Shown here: positions 1 to 7,334 of the stretch, piece by piece
How the letters are laid out: each line of letters starts with the position of its first letter
Position numbering within the stretch: the stretch's first letter is position 1
NCBI GenBank assembly: GCA_944325865.1
Contig: CALVBS010000003.1
Span: forward strand, 192,179 to 256,178
Origin: Candidatus Gastranaerophilales bacterium
GTDB lineage: Bacteria; Cyanobacteriota; Vampirovibrionia; Gastranaerophilales; Gastranaerophilaceae
Direction: 5' to 3'
DNA length: 64,000 nucleotides
Translations under genes and position numbers: made by a program
Notes under the pieces: generated by a model
Databases searched by the model: none
What the model saw: the letters and a program-made list of their open reading frames with translations, nothing else
Told to the model about the DNA's origin: nothing

Positions 1-990
1 TCTGATGAGGCATACCTGCAAAAGCTTTATGATTATTTAACGGCTGATTATCTTGTTGTGACTAATCTTTTTCGTGACCAGCTCGACAGATACGGCGAAC
101 TTAATACAACTGCCGATTTGATTAAGAAGGCTATTGATAAAAATTCTGATTTAAAACTGATATTGAATGCGGATGATCCTCTGGTTGCGTCGTTTGGCAA
201 AAACAGAAATGCTTTGTATTACGGTTTTGAAGATGTAGAATACGATTGTACTTATAATAATGAGTCTAATGCTCCTGCGGAAAATTTTAACTGTATGTGC
301 GGTGAAGCCTTAAAGTATAAGAAGCGTTTTTTTGCACAGGAAGGCCATTATTATTGTGAAAAATGCGGCTATAAACGCAAGGAGTGTAATTATTCCGCTA
401 AAGTTAAAGTCTATAATGACCGTTCAGAAATTTTATTGGCTCATAATGATGAAATTCATAGTTTTACGGTGAAACTTGCCGGATTATATAATGCATATAA
501 TGCACTTGCCGCAATTTCACTTGCTCTGGAACTGCACATTGATGCTGAAAATATTCAAAAGGCTCTGGATTCCTTTAAATCAATTTTCGGCAGAACTGAA
601 AAAAAAGTTATAAAAGGCCATGATACTGTTGTTCAGCTTATTAAAAATCCTACCGGTGCAAGCGAAGTATTAAAAACTGTTGACTTAAATTCTAATATTG
701 TTATTGCAATAAATGATAATTATGCGGACGGCAGAGATATTTCATGGTTGTGGGATAGTGACTTCGAATTGCTTAAAGATGCAAAAAAATTAGTTGTTAC
801 TTCCGGTACAAGAGCAAACGATATGGCTTTAAGGCTAAAATATGCCGGAATTCCGCAGGATAAAATTGTAGTTGTTCCTGTAATTAAGGAGGCTATTTGT
901 CTTGCCGCCGACACTTCCAAAGATGGGGAAAGTTTAACTATACTTCCTTCTTATACGGCTTTGCTGGAAATTAATAAGATGAAATTTTAA
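1..990 (+). CDS. murT: Lipid II isoglutaminyl synthase, MurT subunit (5' end outside window)
   Basis: The reading frame is open from base 1, so the start and the N-terminal ATP-binding part lie off the left edge. MurT works with the glutaminase GatD to amidate D-glutamate of lipid II during peptidoglycan synthesis in the cytoplasm. Visible here are the Mur-ligase central-domain segment LVVTNLFRDQLDRYGE, the NADDP motif, and an inserted zinc ribbon made of a CMCG pair and a CEKCG pair about 30 residues apart. That ribbon separates MurT from MurC, MurD, MurE and MurF. The C-terminal third (TGASEVL, then a DGRDISWLWD segment) fits the MurT-specific C-terminal domain. No gatD follows, so it should lie upstream of the window. 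pdxJ starts 15 bases later, probably in the same transcript. Confidence 0.88.
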   Translation, partial: SDEAYLQKLYDYLTADYLVVTNLFRDQLDRYGELNTTADLIKKAIDKNSDLKLILNADDPLVASFGKNRNALYYGFEDVEYDCTYNNESNAPAENFNCMCGEALKYKKRFFAQEGHYYCEKCGYKRKECNYSAKVKVYNDRSEILLAHNDEIHSFTVKLAGLYNAYNALAAISLALELHIDAENIQKALDSFKSIFGRTEKKVIKGHDTVVQLIKNPTGASEVLKTVDLNSNIVIAINDNYADGRDISWLWDSDFELLKDAKKLVVTSGTRANDMALRLKYAGIPQDKIVVVPVIKEAICLAADTSKDGESLTILPSYTALLEINKMKF

Positions 991-1005
991 CGAAAGGATT
1001 AGATA

Positions 1006-1716
1006 ATGCTTTTAGGTGTAAATATTGATCATGTTGCAACATTAAGAAATGCCAGAGGAGGTTGGGAGCCTGATCCGGTTATTGCGGCCGATATCTGTGA
1101 AAAAAACGGTGCGTCTTCAATTACAACTCACCTGCGTGAAGACAGAAGACATATTAAAGATGAGGATGTTTATGCTCTTACCAAAACCATTAATACACGA
1201 TTGAATCTTGAAATGGCTATGGCTGAAGATATTCAAAAAATTGCACTGGAAATTAAGCCTTATTCTATATGTCTTGTACCGGAGAAAAGACAGGAAGTCA
1301 CAACAGAAGGTGGACTTGATGTTGCCGGACAGTTTGAACAGGTTACTGATTTTATAAAACCTCTTCTGGAAGCGGGTATTATTGTAAGTTTATTTATTGA
1401 TCCTACAGAACAACAGGTTAAAGCTGCCGCAAAAACAGGTGCTCAATTTATTGAGATGCACACAGGTTCCTACTCAGAGGCTTTCGGTACTGAAAATGAA
1501 AATTGTGAATTCTTAAAATTAAAAGATTCCGCAAAATTAGCTCAAAGTCTTGGACTTAAAGTTAATGCGGGACACGGATTAAATTATGTAAACGTTCAAA
1601 GAATGCATGAAATACCGGGACTGGTTGAACTAAATATCGGACACAGTATTATTTCAAGAGCGGTATTTACAGGGCTTGCTGAGGCTGTGTCACATATGAA
1701 TGAACTTATAAAGTAA
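1006..1716 (+). CDS. pdxJ: Pyridoxine 5'-phosphate synthase
   Basis: PdxJ condenses 3-amino-2-oxopropyl phosphate with 1-deoxyxylulose 5-phosphate to give pyridoxine 5'-phosphate, the last ring-forming step of DXP-dependent vitamin B6 synthesis. The protein has 236 residues, normal for the family, and begins with the hallmark NIDHVATLRNARGG. The segments HLREDRRHI and NAGHGLNY carry the phosphate and substrate contacts of this TIM barrel. The start is set by AAAGGA seven bases upstream. It follows murT by 15 bases and precedes the small zinc-ribbon gene by 12, so the three look co-transcribed. The DXP-dependent route is usual in Proteobacteria and Cyanobacteria and less so in Firmicutes, which agrees with the taxonomic inference. 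Confidence 0.97.
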   Translation: MLLGVNIDHVATLRNARGGWEPDPVIAADICEKNGASSITTHLREDRRHIKDEDVYALTKTINTRLNLEMAMAEDIQKIALEIKPYSICLVPEKRQEVTTEGGLDVAGQFEQVTDFIKPLLEAGIIVSLFIDPTEQQVKAAAKTGAQFIEMHTGSYSEAFGTENENCEFLKLKDSAKLAQSLGLKVNAGHGLNYVNVQRMHEIPGLVELNIGHSIISRAVFTGLAEAVSHMNELIK

Positions 1717-1728
1717 AAAGGATTTGTT

Positions 1729-2043
1729 ATGAAAACAGAAAAGGAAATAGTGGAAGAAATGCAGGCTGTTGTCGAGCAAATGAGGCTTGATGATATTGCG
1801 GATAACCCTGACAGTGAAATCGAAACTTTCGGATGTGACTGCTGCGGGCAGGAAAAGCCTCTTGCAGGTTCCATTGAATATGAAGGTTACAGGCTTTGTA
1901 ATGATTGTGTACTTTTGGCAGAAGTAGGATTTGCTCTGAAAAGAATTGCAAATGTACAGGATTTGATTGATGCTATGGAAGATAAACGTCTTGAAGGCCT
2001 TTGTGATTTTATTAAAAAAGAAGAAAATAAAAATAATAATTGA
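1729..2043 (+). CDS. Small zinc-ribbon protein of unknown function
   Basis: A protein of 104 residues not recognised as a named family. Two cysteine pairs (CDCCG near residue 37, CNDC near residue 60) separated by about 20 residues look like a treble-clef or rubredoxin-type zinc site. An acidic helical N-terminus (KEIVEEMQAVVEQ) and a lysine-rich tail flank it. AAAGGA lies at good spacing before the ATG. It is the last gene of the murT-pdxJ run and is followed at once by a hairpin terminator. A role in that operon cannot be inferred beyond co-expression. Confidence 0.75.
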   Translation: MKTEKEIVEEMQAVVEQMRLDDIADNPDSEIETFGCDCCGQEKPLAGSIEYEGYRLCNDCVLLAEVGFALKRIANVQDLIDAMEDKRLEGLCDFIKKEENKNNN

Positions 2044-2080
2044 TAAAATTTCGTTAAATTAATGTTATTCAATAAGTATT

Positions 2081-2110
2081 AAAGGCGGTATTAAAAATAC
2101 TGCCTTTTTG
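2081..2110 (+). terminator. Rho-independent terminator after the murT-pdxJ operon
   Basis: AAAGGCGGTATT pairs with AATACTGCCTTT (one G-U pair) around a short A-rich loop, with a T run directly after. It separates the pdxJ operon from rex, whose -10 box begins eight bases later. Confidence 0.85.
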
Positions 2111-2117
2111 TTTAGTG

Positions 2118-2123
2118 TATAAT
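2118..2123 (+). promoter_or_regulatory. -10 box of rex, six bases from the start codon
   Basis: TATAAT ends exactly six bases before the ATG at 2130 and no Shine-Dalgarno sequence is present, so the transcript should start at or next to the start codon. No good -35 is visible; the upstream bases belong to the terminator. Confidence 0.6.
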
Positions 2124-2129
2124 AATTAT

Positions 2130-2744
2130 ATGGATAAGAAAATTTCCGATAAGGTGATTAACCGATTAACCATTTATCATTGTATTTTAGATGATTATAT
2201 TGAAGGTAATGTGGAATTTATTTCTAGTAAACAGATTGCTTCTCTGCTTAACATAGATGATTCACAGGTAAGAAAAGATATTAATCTGTTGAATAATTCC
2301 GGAAAATGTCGTGTCGGATATATTGTTAAAGAGTTAAAAAAGTCCATAGAGGATACTCTGGGGTTTGCTAAAACTAAGAATGCATTTATCGTAGGAGCAG
2401 GGAACCTCGGAATGGCTCTGGCGAAATATGATAACTTTACAAATTACGGTTTGAATATAGTTGCACTTTTTGACAATGATAAGAAGAAAATTGGCGGAAC
2501 CGTTAATTACAAATTAATACTTGATGTTTCAAAACTTCCTAATCTTGCAAAAAAATCCAATGTCGAAATTGCAATTCTTACAGTACCGAAACTTTATGCA
2601 CAGCAGACTGCTGATTATCTTGTTAAGGCTGATATCAAATATATATGGAATTTTACCCCTGTTGTTTTGAAAGTTCCAAATGACGTTCAGGTTTGGAATG
2701 AAAATCTAATGGGAAATTTTTTGCAATTTACTTATAATATTTAA
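2130..2744 (+). CDS. rex: Redox-sensing transcriptional repressor Rex
   Basis: Rex senses the NADH/NAD+ ratio and represses fermentative and respiratory genes when NADH is low. The 204-residue protein has an N-terminal winged helix (residues about 10-75, with SSKQIASLLNIDDSQVRKD as the recognition region), then a Rossmann fold starting at GAGNLGMALA near residue 87, and the conserved FDNDKKKIG and WNFTPV segments. The ATG at 2130 is preferred to an upstream GTG because that GTG overlaps the TATAAT box. The gene stands alone between a terminator and the convergent coaX. It indicates a fermentative metabolism. Confidence 0.95.
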   Translation: MDKKISDKVINRLTIYHCILDDYIEGNVEFISSKQIASLLNIDDSQVRKDINLLNNSGKCRVGYIVKELKKSIEDTLGFAKTKNAFIVGAGNLGMALAKYDNFTNYGLNIVALFDNDKKKIGGTVNYKLILDVSKLPNLAKKSNVEIAILTVPKLYAQQTADYLVKADIKYIWNFTPVVLKVPNDVQVWNENLMGNFLQFTYNI

Positions 2745-2764
2745 AATTACACCCTTTTTTATAT

Positions 2765-3532
2765 CTAAGAAACTGCTGCAAGCTGATTTATATTATATAA
2801 ATGTCTCAAGCCTTCAAGGGTGAGTGTAGGATTAATAAAATCAAAGTTACGTTTTAAATATGGAGCAACAAAACTCGCATAACCGCCTGTAGCAACAATA
2901 ACGGCTTTAGTACCCAGTTCTTTTTCGCATTGTTCAATAAGGCCGTCTATCATACAAGCACAACCCCGGATTACCCCTGAAAGTATAGCATCAACAGTGT
3001 TATTTCCTATGGCCGTTCTTGATTCTGCAACTTCAATTCGTGGTAATTTTGAAGTGAATGCATTTAATGTTTTTAACTGTAAATTTATTCCGGGAGCAAT
3101 AACACCGCCAACAAATTCACCTTCTTTATTTACAATATCAAATGTTGTTGCCGTACCAAAGTCAATTACTATAACAGGGTGGTTATAAAGCACGTAAGCA
3201 CCGGCAGCATTCGCAATTCTATCAGCTCCGACTTCATCAAGATTCGGCATATTAATCTTGATGCCGGTATTTACTTTTGCTGAAAGCATTAACGGTTTAA
3301 TCTTAAAAACATTATATACTGCACTTGTAAATTTCTCGTTTAACTCTTCTACAACAGATGAAATAATACATCCTTTAATATCATAATTTTTAAATAAAGA
3401 CTTTAACAACACTTCATATTCTTCAAGTGACAAATCTTTATCAGAGGCAAGTCTGAAATCCTCAATAAGTGCCTCATTATCAAATAAACCGAGAGTTATA
3501 CTCGTATTTCCTATATCAGCTGTTAATAACAT
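2765..3532 (-). CDS. coaX: Type III pantothenate kinase
   Basis: CoaX phosphorylates pantothenate, the first step of coenzyme A synthesis. At 255 residues it has the normal length. The ASKHA-fold signatures are visible: DIGNTSITLG at the N-terminus (phosphate loop), the GADRIANAAGA segment, DFGTATTFD in the middle, and GGVIAPGI. The ATG at 3532 is chosen over an in-frame TTG one codon earlier because GAGG sits nine bases before it. The Shine-Dalgarno lies in one arm of an inverted repeat. It converges on rex with a 20-base gap. Confidence 0.96.
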   Translation of the reverse strand: MLLTADIGNTSITLGLFDNEALIEDFRLASDKDLSLEEYEVLLKSLFKNYDIKGCIISSVVEELNEKFTSAVYNVFKIKPLMLSAKVNTGIKINMPNLDEVGADRIANAAGAYVLYNHPVIVIDFGTATTFDIVNKEGEFVGGVIAPGINLQLKTLNAFTSKLPRIEVAESRTAIGNNTVDAILSGVIRGCACMIDGLIEQCEKELGTKAVIVATGGYASFVAPYLKRNFDFINPTLTLEGLRHLYNINQLAAVS

Positions 3533-3533
3533 C

Positions 3534-3567
3534 AAAATAATCCTCGCTCGTCTGCAAGGATTATTTT
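3534..3567 (-). promoter_or_regulatory. Inverted repeat covering the coaX ribosome binding site
   Basis: AAAATAATCCT (3534-3544) and its exact complement AGGATTATTTT (3557-3567) flank a 12-base spacer. On the coaX strand the downstream arm holds the GAGG Shine-Dalgarno. The upstream arm overlaps a TAAAAT that could be a -10 box. The dyad is therefore either a repressor operator over the promoter or an RNA hairpin hiding the ribosome site, depending on where transcription starts. Confidence 0.5.
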
Positions 3568-3592
3568 AACCCAAAAAAACTTTTATGCAAAG

Positions 3593-3781
3593 CTATTGAT
3601 TTGTTGCAGCTGTCTGTGAACCGTTAAGAATATTTCCAATCATTGCCGGATCTCTACGCAGCATATTTACAAATGCTGATGCCTGATTATATGTCTCCTG
3701 AATTGGATTTTGTTTTTTCAATTTTTTTAATTCTTCTGCTTTGTCGCCGTGTCCGATTCCTGTAATAGCATTTATGCCCAT
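3593..3781 (-). CDS. Small hypothetical protein (62 residues)
   Basis: Not recognised. A strong AAGGAGG lies nine bases before the ATG, which supports real translation. The protein opens with a glycine-rich stretch (MGINAITGIGHGDK), has a lysine-rich helix (AEELKKLKKQ) and then an amphipathic helical half ending in NGSQTAATNQ. It has no signal peptide or cysteines. It lies alone between coaX and the serine dehydratase genes on the same strand. Confidence 0.6.
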   Translation of the reverse strand: MGINAITGIGHGDKAEELKKLKKQNPIQETYNQASAFVNMLRRDPAMIGNILNGSQTAATNQ

Positions 3782-3850
3782 AATGCAAGCCTCCTTAATG
3801 CTTGTACATAATACTCATATCTCATGTATATATATAAAGTATTTCTTTTC

Positions 3851-3881
3851 AAAGAAATTGCATGAAAACGGAAATTTCTTT
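3851..3881 (-). terminator. Weak hairpin downstream of sdaAA
   Basis: AAAGAAATT (3851-3859) and AATTTCTTT (3873-3881) form a nine-base-pair stem with a 13-base loop, about 40 bases past the sdaAA stop. The stem is AT-rich and the following T run is poor, so this is a tentative terminator. The A-rich stretch toward 3782 probably holds the promoter of the small gene at 3593-3781. Confidence 0.35.
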
Positions 3882-3919
3882 ACATAAATTTACAATTAAT
3901 CAGGAAATTTTGATATAGC

Positions 3920-4795
3920 TTATTTCTTTAAGAATTCTTTTTCAAGTTTTAGTGCCGTTTTTGTTTTTGCAAGACCGCCCTGAGAACTTTCTTTTAAGAG
4001 CGGGGACATAAGTTTTCCGGTTTGTTCAAGAGCATCAATCACTTCATCAATCGGAATTTTTGATTCAATTCCTGCAAGAGCGAGTTCGCTCGCTGTAACT
4101 GCGTGGATTGCAAGGAACGGATTTCTTTTAACGCAGGGAATTTCAACAAGTCCGCAAACGGGATCACAGGTAAGTCCCAGAAGGTTTTTCATTGCAAGTG
4201 CTGCAGCATTCAATATTTCTTTAACAGAACCGCCTCGCATCTGAGTAAGTGCAGCAGCACTCATTGCAGATGCAACACCGCATTCGGCCTGACATCCGGC
4301 AACAGCTCCTGCAAGTGCAACTTTATTTGATATAATTCTGCCTATTTCACCGGCCGTGATAAGTGCATTGATTTGTTCTTCCTCAGAAGTATTAAGCTCT
4401 TCGCTGACTCCGATAAGTACAGACGGCACTATTGCACATGAACCTGCCGTCGGGCAGGCAACAATTTTGCCCATTCGTAGGTTTTCTTCTATTGTCGCAA
4501 GAGCGTAAGTAGTGATTTTTTCAAAGGTTTTACCAAGTAGAGACTGTTCTTTTTTATATCTGTTTTGCAGACGTTGGCAATCATCTCCACACATACCGCT
4601 TATTGACATTTCTTTACTGTTTAAGCCGTTTCTAATAGCCTCTTTCATAGCGTCAAGGCTTCTTTTCACTTTTGCACGGAATTCTTGAACACTAATTTCT
4701 GCAGTTTCTGCCTCTCGAAGTTGTGCTGCTTCATAAATGCTTAAATCCTGACAAACATTTTCTAATTCTTCAAATGTGGAGATTGTTTTTTCCAT
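3920..4795 (-). CDS. sdaAA: L-serine dehydratase, iron-sulfur alpha subunit
   Basis: The alpha chain of the [4Fe-4S] L-serine dehydratase, which deaminates serine to pyruvate and ammonia. The 291-residue protein has the cysteine-bearing segments expected for cluster binding: ACPTAGSC, GCQAECG and TCDPVCG, plus the glycine-rich GGSVKEILNAA region. The N-terminal 65 residues are a helical extension found in the two-subunit type. The beta gene ends one base upstream on the same strand, so the two are co-transcribed. Serine use as a carbon and energy source fits a fermenter. Confidence 0.95.
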   Translation of the reverse strand: MEKTISTFEELENVCQDLSIYEAAQLREAETAEISVQEFRAKVKRSLDAMKEAIRNGLNSKEMSISGMCGDDCQRLQNRYKKEQSLLGKTFEKITTYALATIEENLRMGKIVACPTAGSCAIVPSVLIGVSEELNTSEEEQINALITAGEIGRIISNKVALAGAVAGCQAECGVASAMSAAALTQMRGGSVKEILNAAALAMKNLLGLTCDPVCGLVEIPCVKRNPFLAIHAVTASELALAGIESKIPIDEVIDALEQTGKLMSPLLKESSQGGLAKTKTALKLEKEFLKK

Positions 4796-4796
4796 A

Positions 4797-5459
4797 TTAA
4801 CTTTCCAATTTCTTTATATAGCTTATAAAATATACGTCCTCAATCAATCCAAGAAAATCTATAACTTTTTTATCAAGATTCCCGTCAAGGCATATGGTCA
4901 TAGAGGCGTCTTCTCCTTTTGCATATCTATCACAGTTTAATGAGGCTATATTTATGTGTATCGAATTTGTTACTCTTGATATCATATTCGGTATATCTTT
5001 ATAAATCAAAAGTAATGTATTATATTTCCCTGTTAATTTAACTGAAAAATCGTTGATTTTTCTTATAACGATTTCCCCTGCACCTACTGATTCTCCTGAT
5101 ATCGTCATTTCACCGTTATTGCCATCTATGACAAAATCAACGGCATTAGGGTGCCTGTTGAAGTCCTCAAGGTATTCATAGTTATATTCAAACTGTTTTG
5201 AGATATCCAGATCAAAAATATTTTTAATTCGGGAATCATCCACAGGAAGTCCCAGTAATCCTGCTAAAAGACCTTTATCAGTGCCGTGACCTTTTCCTGT
5301 CTGGGCAAATGAATTATAAAGTCTGAACGTAACCTTTTTAGGCAGCTCTTTATAAATATTTTTTGCCATTAATCCCAATCTTACGGCACCTGCAGTGTGG
5401 GAACTTGAAGGCCCTGCCATTATAGGGGAAATTATATCAATAAGAGTTGATTGTTTCAT
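4797..5459 (-). CDS. sdaAB: L-serine dehydratase, beta subunit
   Basis: The partner of the alpha subunit encoded directly downstream. The 220-residue protein opens with the family signature around GPSSSHTAGAVRLG, contains the GTDKGLLAGLLG segment, and ends in an ACT domain (IPNMISRVTNSIH onward) that in related enzymes senses serine. AGGA six bases upstream sets the ATG. A GATATAAT sequence about 35 bases before the start is a likely -10 element for the operon. Confidence 0.94.
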   Translation of the reverse strand: MKQSTLIDIISPIMAGPSSSHTAGAVRLGLMAKNIYKELPKKVTFRLYNSFAQTGKGHGTDKGLLAGLLGLPVDDSRIKNIFDLDISKQFEYNYEYLEDFNRHPNAVDFVIDGNNGEMTISGESVGAGEIVIRKINDFSVKLTGKYNTLLLIYKDIPNMISRVTNSIHINIASLNCDRYAKGEDASMTICLDGNLDKKVIDFLGLIEDVYFISYIKKLES

Positions 5460-5643
5460 TTTATTCCTGACCTGTATTTAATATCCTAATTATATCATTA
5501 ACATGTATCCTTATTAAAGAATGTAAAAATTTTATAAAGAAATGGCAATATTTTCAAATTTTATGTTTTTATATATATGTAATGTAGAAGTGTTTTTATT
5601 ATTTATCCAAATTGATTAGGTAGTGTGAATAAAAGGAGAATAA

Positions 5644-5787
5644 ATGTTTAGTCCCGAATTTATGAAATTTTTGATTAATTATCAAAAATCCGATTTTGCC
5701 CCTCAAGAAACTAAAAAAGAAATTGAATTTGATGATAAACGCGGTGGACGCAAACTTGCAGAAGTTTATGTCATCGTTAATAAATAA
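5644..5787 (+). CDS. Very small hypothetical protein (47 residues)
   Basis: A short frame with AAAAGGAG at ideal spacing before the ATG. The product begins MFSPEFMKFLINYQ, has an acidic-basic middle (TKKEIEFDDKRGGRK) and ends in EVYVIVNK. The last part resembles a short beta strand. It is not recognised. It stands alone between the sda operon, transcribed away from it, and a candidate small RNA on the opposite strand that ends about 75 bases past its stop. Coding status rests on the Shine-Dalgarno and ordinary codon use. Confidence 0.55.
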   Translation: MFSPEFMKFLINYQKSDFAPQETKKEIEFDDKRGGRKLAEVYVIVNK

Positions 5788-5862
5788 ATTGTCAACAGTA
5801 AATAAATAATTAGCGGATTTTACAAATTTGTTGTTAAAATCGCTATTTTGTTCTTGTGGCAT

Positions 5863-5992
5863 AAAAAAAGAGCCGCAAGAAGCGGCTCTTGGAATAAACT
5901 TTTGATTCATTCCTCAAATAGTGTGAAGTGTAGTGTGTGTGCTTAAATTTCGTTTTTGATTCCTCGAATTTAAGCGTCCTCGTGTTACACTT
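5863..5992 (-). ncRNA. Candidate small RNA with three GAGGA motifs and its own terminator
   Basis: On the minus strand a strong terminator (AAGAGCCGC, loop TTCTT, GCGGCTCTT, then seven T) ends a stretch with no convincing gene. Upstream of it are a small hairpin (GGAATGAA with TTTATTCC), a longer stem (GCTTAAATTCG with CGAAATTTAAGC) closed by an outer AGTGTA/TACACT pairing, and three GAGGA motifs at 5977-5981, 5961-5965 and 5911-5915. All three lie in predicted loops or at a hairpin edge. TATACA at 6009-6014 or TATATA at 5992-5997 could be the -10 box. The whole 5788-6143 interval otherwise holds only the surE promoter. Confidence 0.5.
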
Positions 5993-6097
5993 ATATAAAA
6001 AAATTTTTGTATATAAAATTGCTATATTTTATCTATTTAAAGTATATTTTGTTACAAAACTTTATAATTCCCTCTATGAAACATTGTAGAATTGCGT

Positions 6098-6103
6098 TAT
6101 AAT
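6098..6103 (+). promoter_or_regulatory. -10 box of surE
   Basis: TATAAT about 40 bases before the surE ATG, with no clear -35. surE itself has AAAGGAG, so this transcript has a normal leader. Confidence 0.45.
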
Positions 6104-6143
6104 ATGATTAAAAAATTGGTTTCAGATTATTAAAAGGAGAGTT

Positions 6144-6935
6144 ATGAAAATATTAATTTCTAATGATGACGGAATAGCTGCTAACGGTATCAGGGTTTTG
6201 ACCAAAGCCTTGGCGGCAGATCATGATGTATATGTTATTGCTCCGGACAGAGAAAGAAGTGCTGCAGGACATTCATTAACATTGCATACTCCGCTCAGAG
6301 TTGAGGAGCTGGAAACTATTACTGGAGCAAAAAGAACCTGGGTTACAACAGGAACTCCTGGAGACTGCGTAAAAATAGGTATTAATGCAATTCTATCGGA
6401 AGAAGAACTACCGGATATTGTAATTTCAGGAATTAATCACGGACCGAATTTAGGGTCTGATATCCTATATTCAGGAACCGTAAGCTGTGCAATGGAGGGT
6501 GCAATGATGGGAATTCCTAGCATTGCGGTTTCATTGGCAAGTATGCAGAGTGATTATGAAGATTTTGAGTTTACAGGTAAATTTATTAATTCTCTGTTGA
6601 AAAAGCTTGAGGGGTTTCCTTTTCCTCCAAAGTCGATATTGAATGTAAATGTCCCATCACTTGATGAAGACGATATTGCAGGGGTTGCGATTACGGAACT
6701 CGGGAGCAGGATGTTTACAAATACTTATGAAAAGAGAGTTGACCCGAGAGGTAAGGTTTATTACTGGATGGCAGGAGAATTGACTAACGAGCCGAGTGAT
6801 GCAAATACAGATATTGCTGCAGTTCGTAATAATAAAATATCAATCACTCCTGTTACTTATGAAATGACTAAAGAAGATTACATTGCAAGTTTGGATAAAA
6901 TACTTTGTAGTGACGAGTCTTGCAACTGGTATTAA
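6144..6935 (+). CDS. surE: 5'/3'-nucleotidase SurE
   Basis: SurE is a metal-dependent phosphatase acting on nucleoside monophosphates in stationary-phase survival. The 263-residue protein starts with the metal-binding motif ISNDDG and has the APDRERSAAGHS and SGINHGPNLGSDILYSGT segments that form the active site. AAAGGAG precedes the ATG. The last 30 residues are less typical, but the normal length suggests an intact gene. Immediately after its stop lies a diverged copy of the 3' end of the restriction-modification gene further right, so this stop marks the left limit of the accessory element. Confidence 0.95.
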   Translation: MKILISNDDGIAANGIRVLTKALAADHDVYVIAPDRERSAAGHSLTLHTPLRVEELETITGAKRTWVTTGTPGDCVKIGINAILSEEELPDIVISGINHGPNLGSDILYSGTVSCAMEGAMMGIPSIAVSLASMQSDYEDFEFTGKFINSLLKKLEGFPFPPKSILNVNVPSLDEDDIAGVAITELGSRMFTNTYEKRVDPRGKVYYWMAGELTNEPSDANTDIAAVRNNKISITPVTYEMTKEDYIASLDKILCSDESCNWY

Positions 6936-6936
6936 T

Positions 6937-7031
6937 GCTATGAAGATGTAATGCACTATCAGAAAATTATAAAAGACCTCTTTGAAACTAACACCCTTAT
7001 GCAACAGATTGATGAAATCATTGAGGTGTAA
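6937..7031 (+). pseudogene. Relic of the 3' end of a Type IIG restriction-modification gene
   Basis: These 95 bases are a close but diverged copy of 11467-11561, the last 31 codons of the large restriction-modification gene. The frame reads YEDVMHYQKIIKDL...LMQQIDEIIEV and keeps the stop, but has no start or upstream body. It abuts the surE stop. It is either the remnant of an earlier copy or element at the same site, or one arm of a direct repeat left by recombination. Confidence 0.75.
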
Positions 7032-7095
7032 GATTTCTCTTCAGATTGACCAAGAGTGGTATGTTTGACTTTTAGCACAACAAAAATATTGAAAT

Positions 7096-7130
7096 AAAAA
7101 AGACGATAGCCAAAAGCAATCGTCTTTTTT
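7096..7130. terminator. Bidirectional hairpin terminator
   Basis: AAAAAAGACGAT (7096-7107) and ATCGTCTTTTTT (7119-7130) form a perfect 12-base-pair stem with an 11-base loop. The T run works in either direction. It lies between the relic and the first intact gene of the element. Confidence 0.8.
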
Positions 7131-7162
7131 ATGGTGTCGTTAACGTTACTATATTGGAACCA

Positions 7163-7291
7163 ATGGCACCTGATAAAAATACCTGTTCGCCAGCAGGCAT
7201 GAACGTTTACACCGAACTTATCCGTATTATGAAAGAGTCAACAACGGAATACTATAACATGAGGATAGCGTTAGGGATGGAGTGTGCGTGA
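7163..7291 (+). pseudogene. Short open frame, possible gene remnant (42 codons)
   Basis: The frame reads MAPDKNTCSPAGMNVYTELI and continues through MKESTTEYYNMRIALGMECA to a stop. It stays open upstream of the ATG for at least nine codons. Residue use looks coding but there is no Shine-Dalgarno, and the reading has the look of the end of a longer gene. No family is recognised. Apart from the terminator before it and the promoter after it, nothing else is visible in the 303 bases between 7032 and 7334. Confidence 0.25.
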
Positions 7292-7322
7292 TATATAATA
7301 AGCAGTATGGATATTTTTACGG

Positions 7323-7328
7323 TATAAT
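7323..7328 (+). promoter_or_regulatory. -10 box, six bases from the next start codon
   Basis: TATAAT with six bases to the ATG at 7335 and no Shine-Dalgarno, predicting a leaderless transcript. A second TATAAT at 7294-7299 could serve as an alternative promoter. Confidence 0.55.
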
Positions 7329-7334
7329 TACAGT

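Noticed and set aside
5599..5910. Minus-strand open frame of 103 codons overlapping the small gene and the RNA terminator
   Set aside because: It runs through a strong terminator hairpin and is antisense to a frame with a good Shine-Dalgarno; its residues look random and phenylalanine-rich, as antisense frames here usually do.
7032..7334. Left attachment site matching the tRNA-Leu 3' end
   Set aside because: I looked for a copy of the acceptor/T-arm sequence; only GTGTCGTTAAC near 7133 gives a short partial match. Serine integrases need only a tiny core, so absence of a long repeat is not informative.
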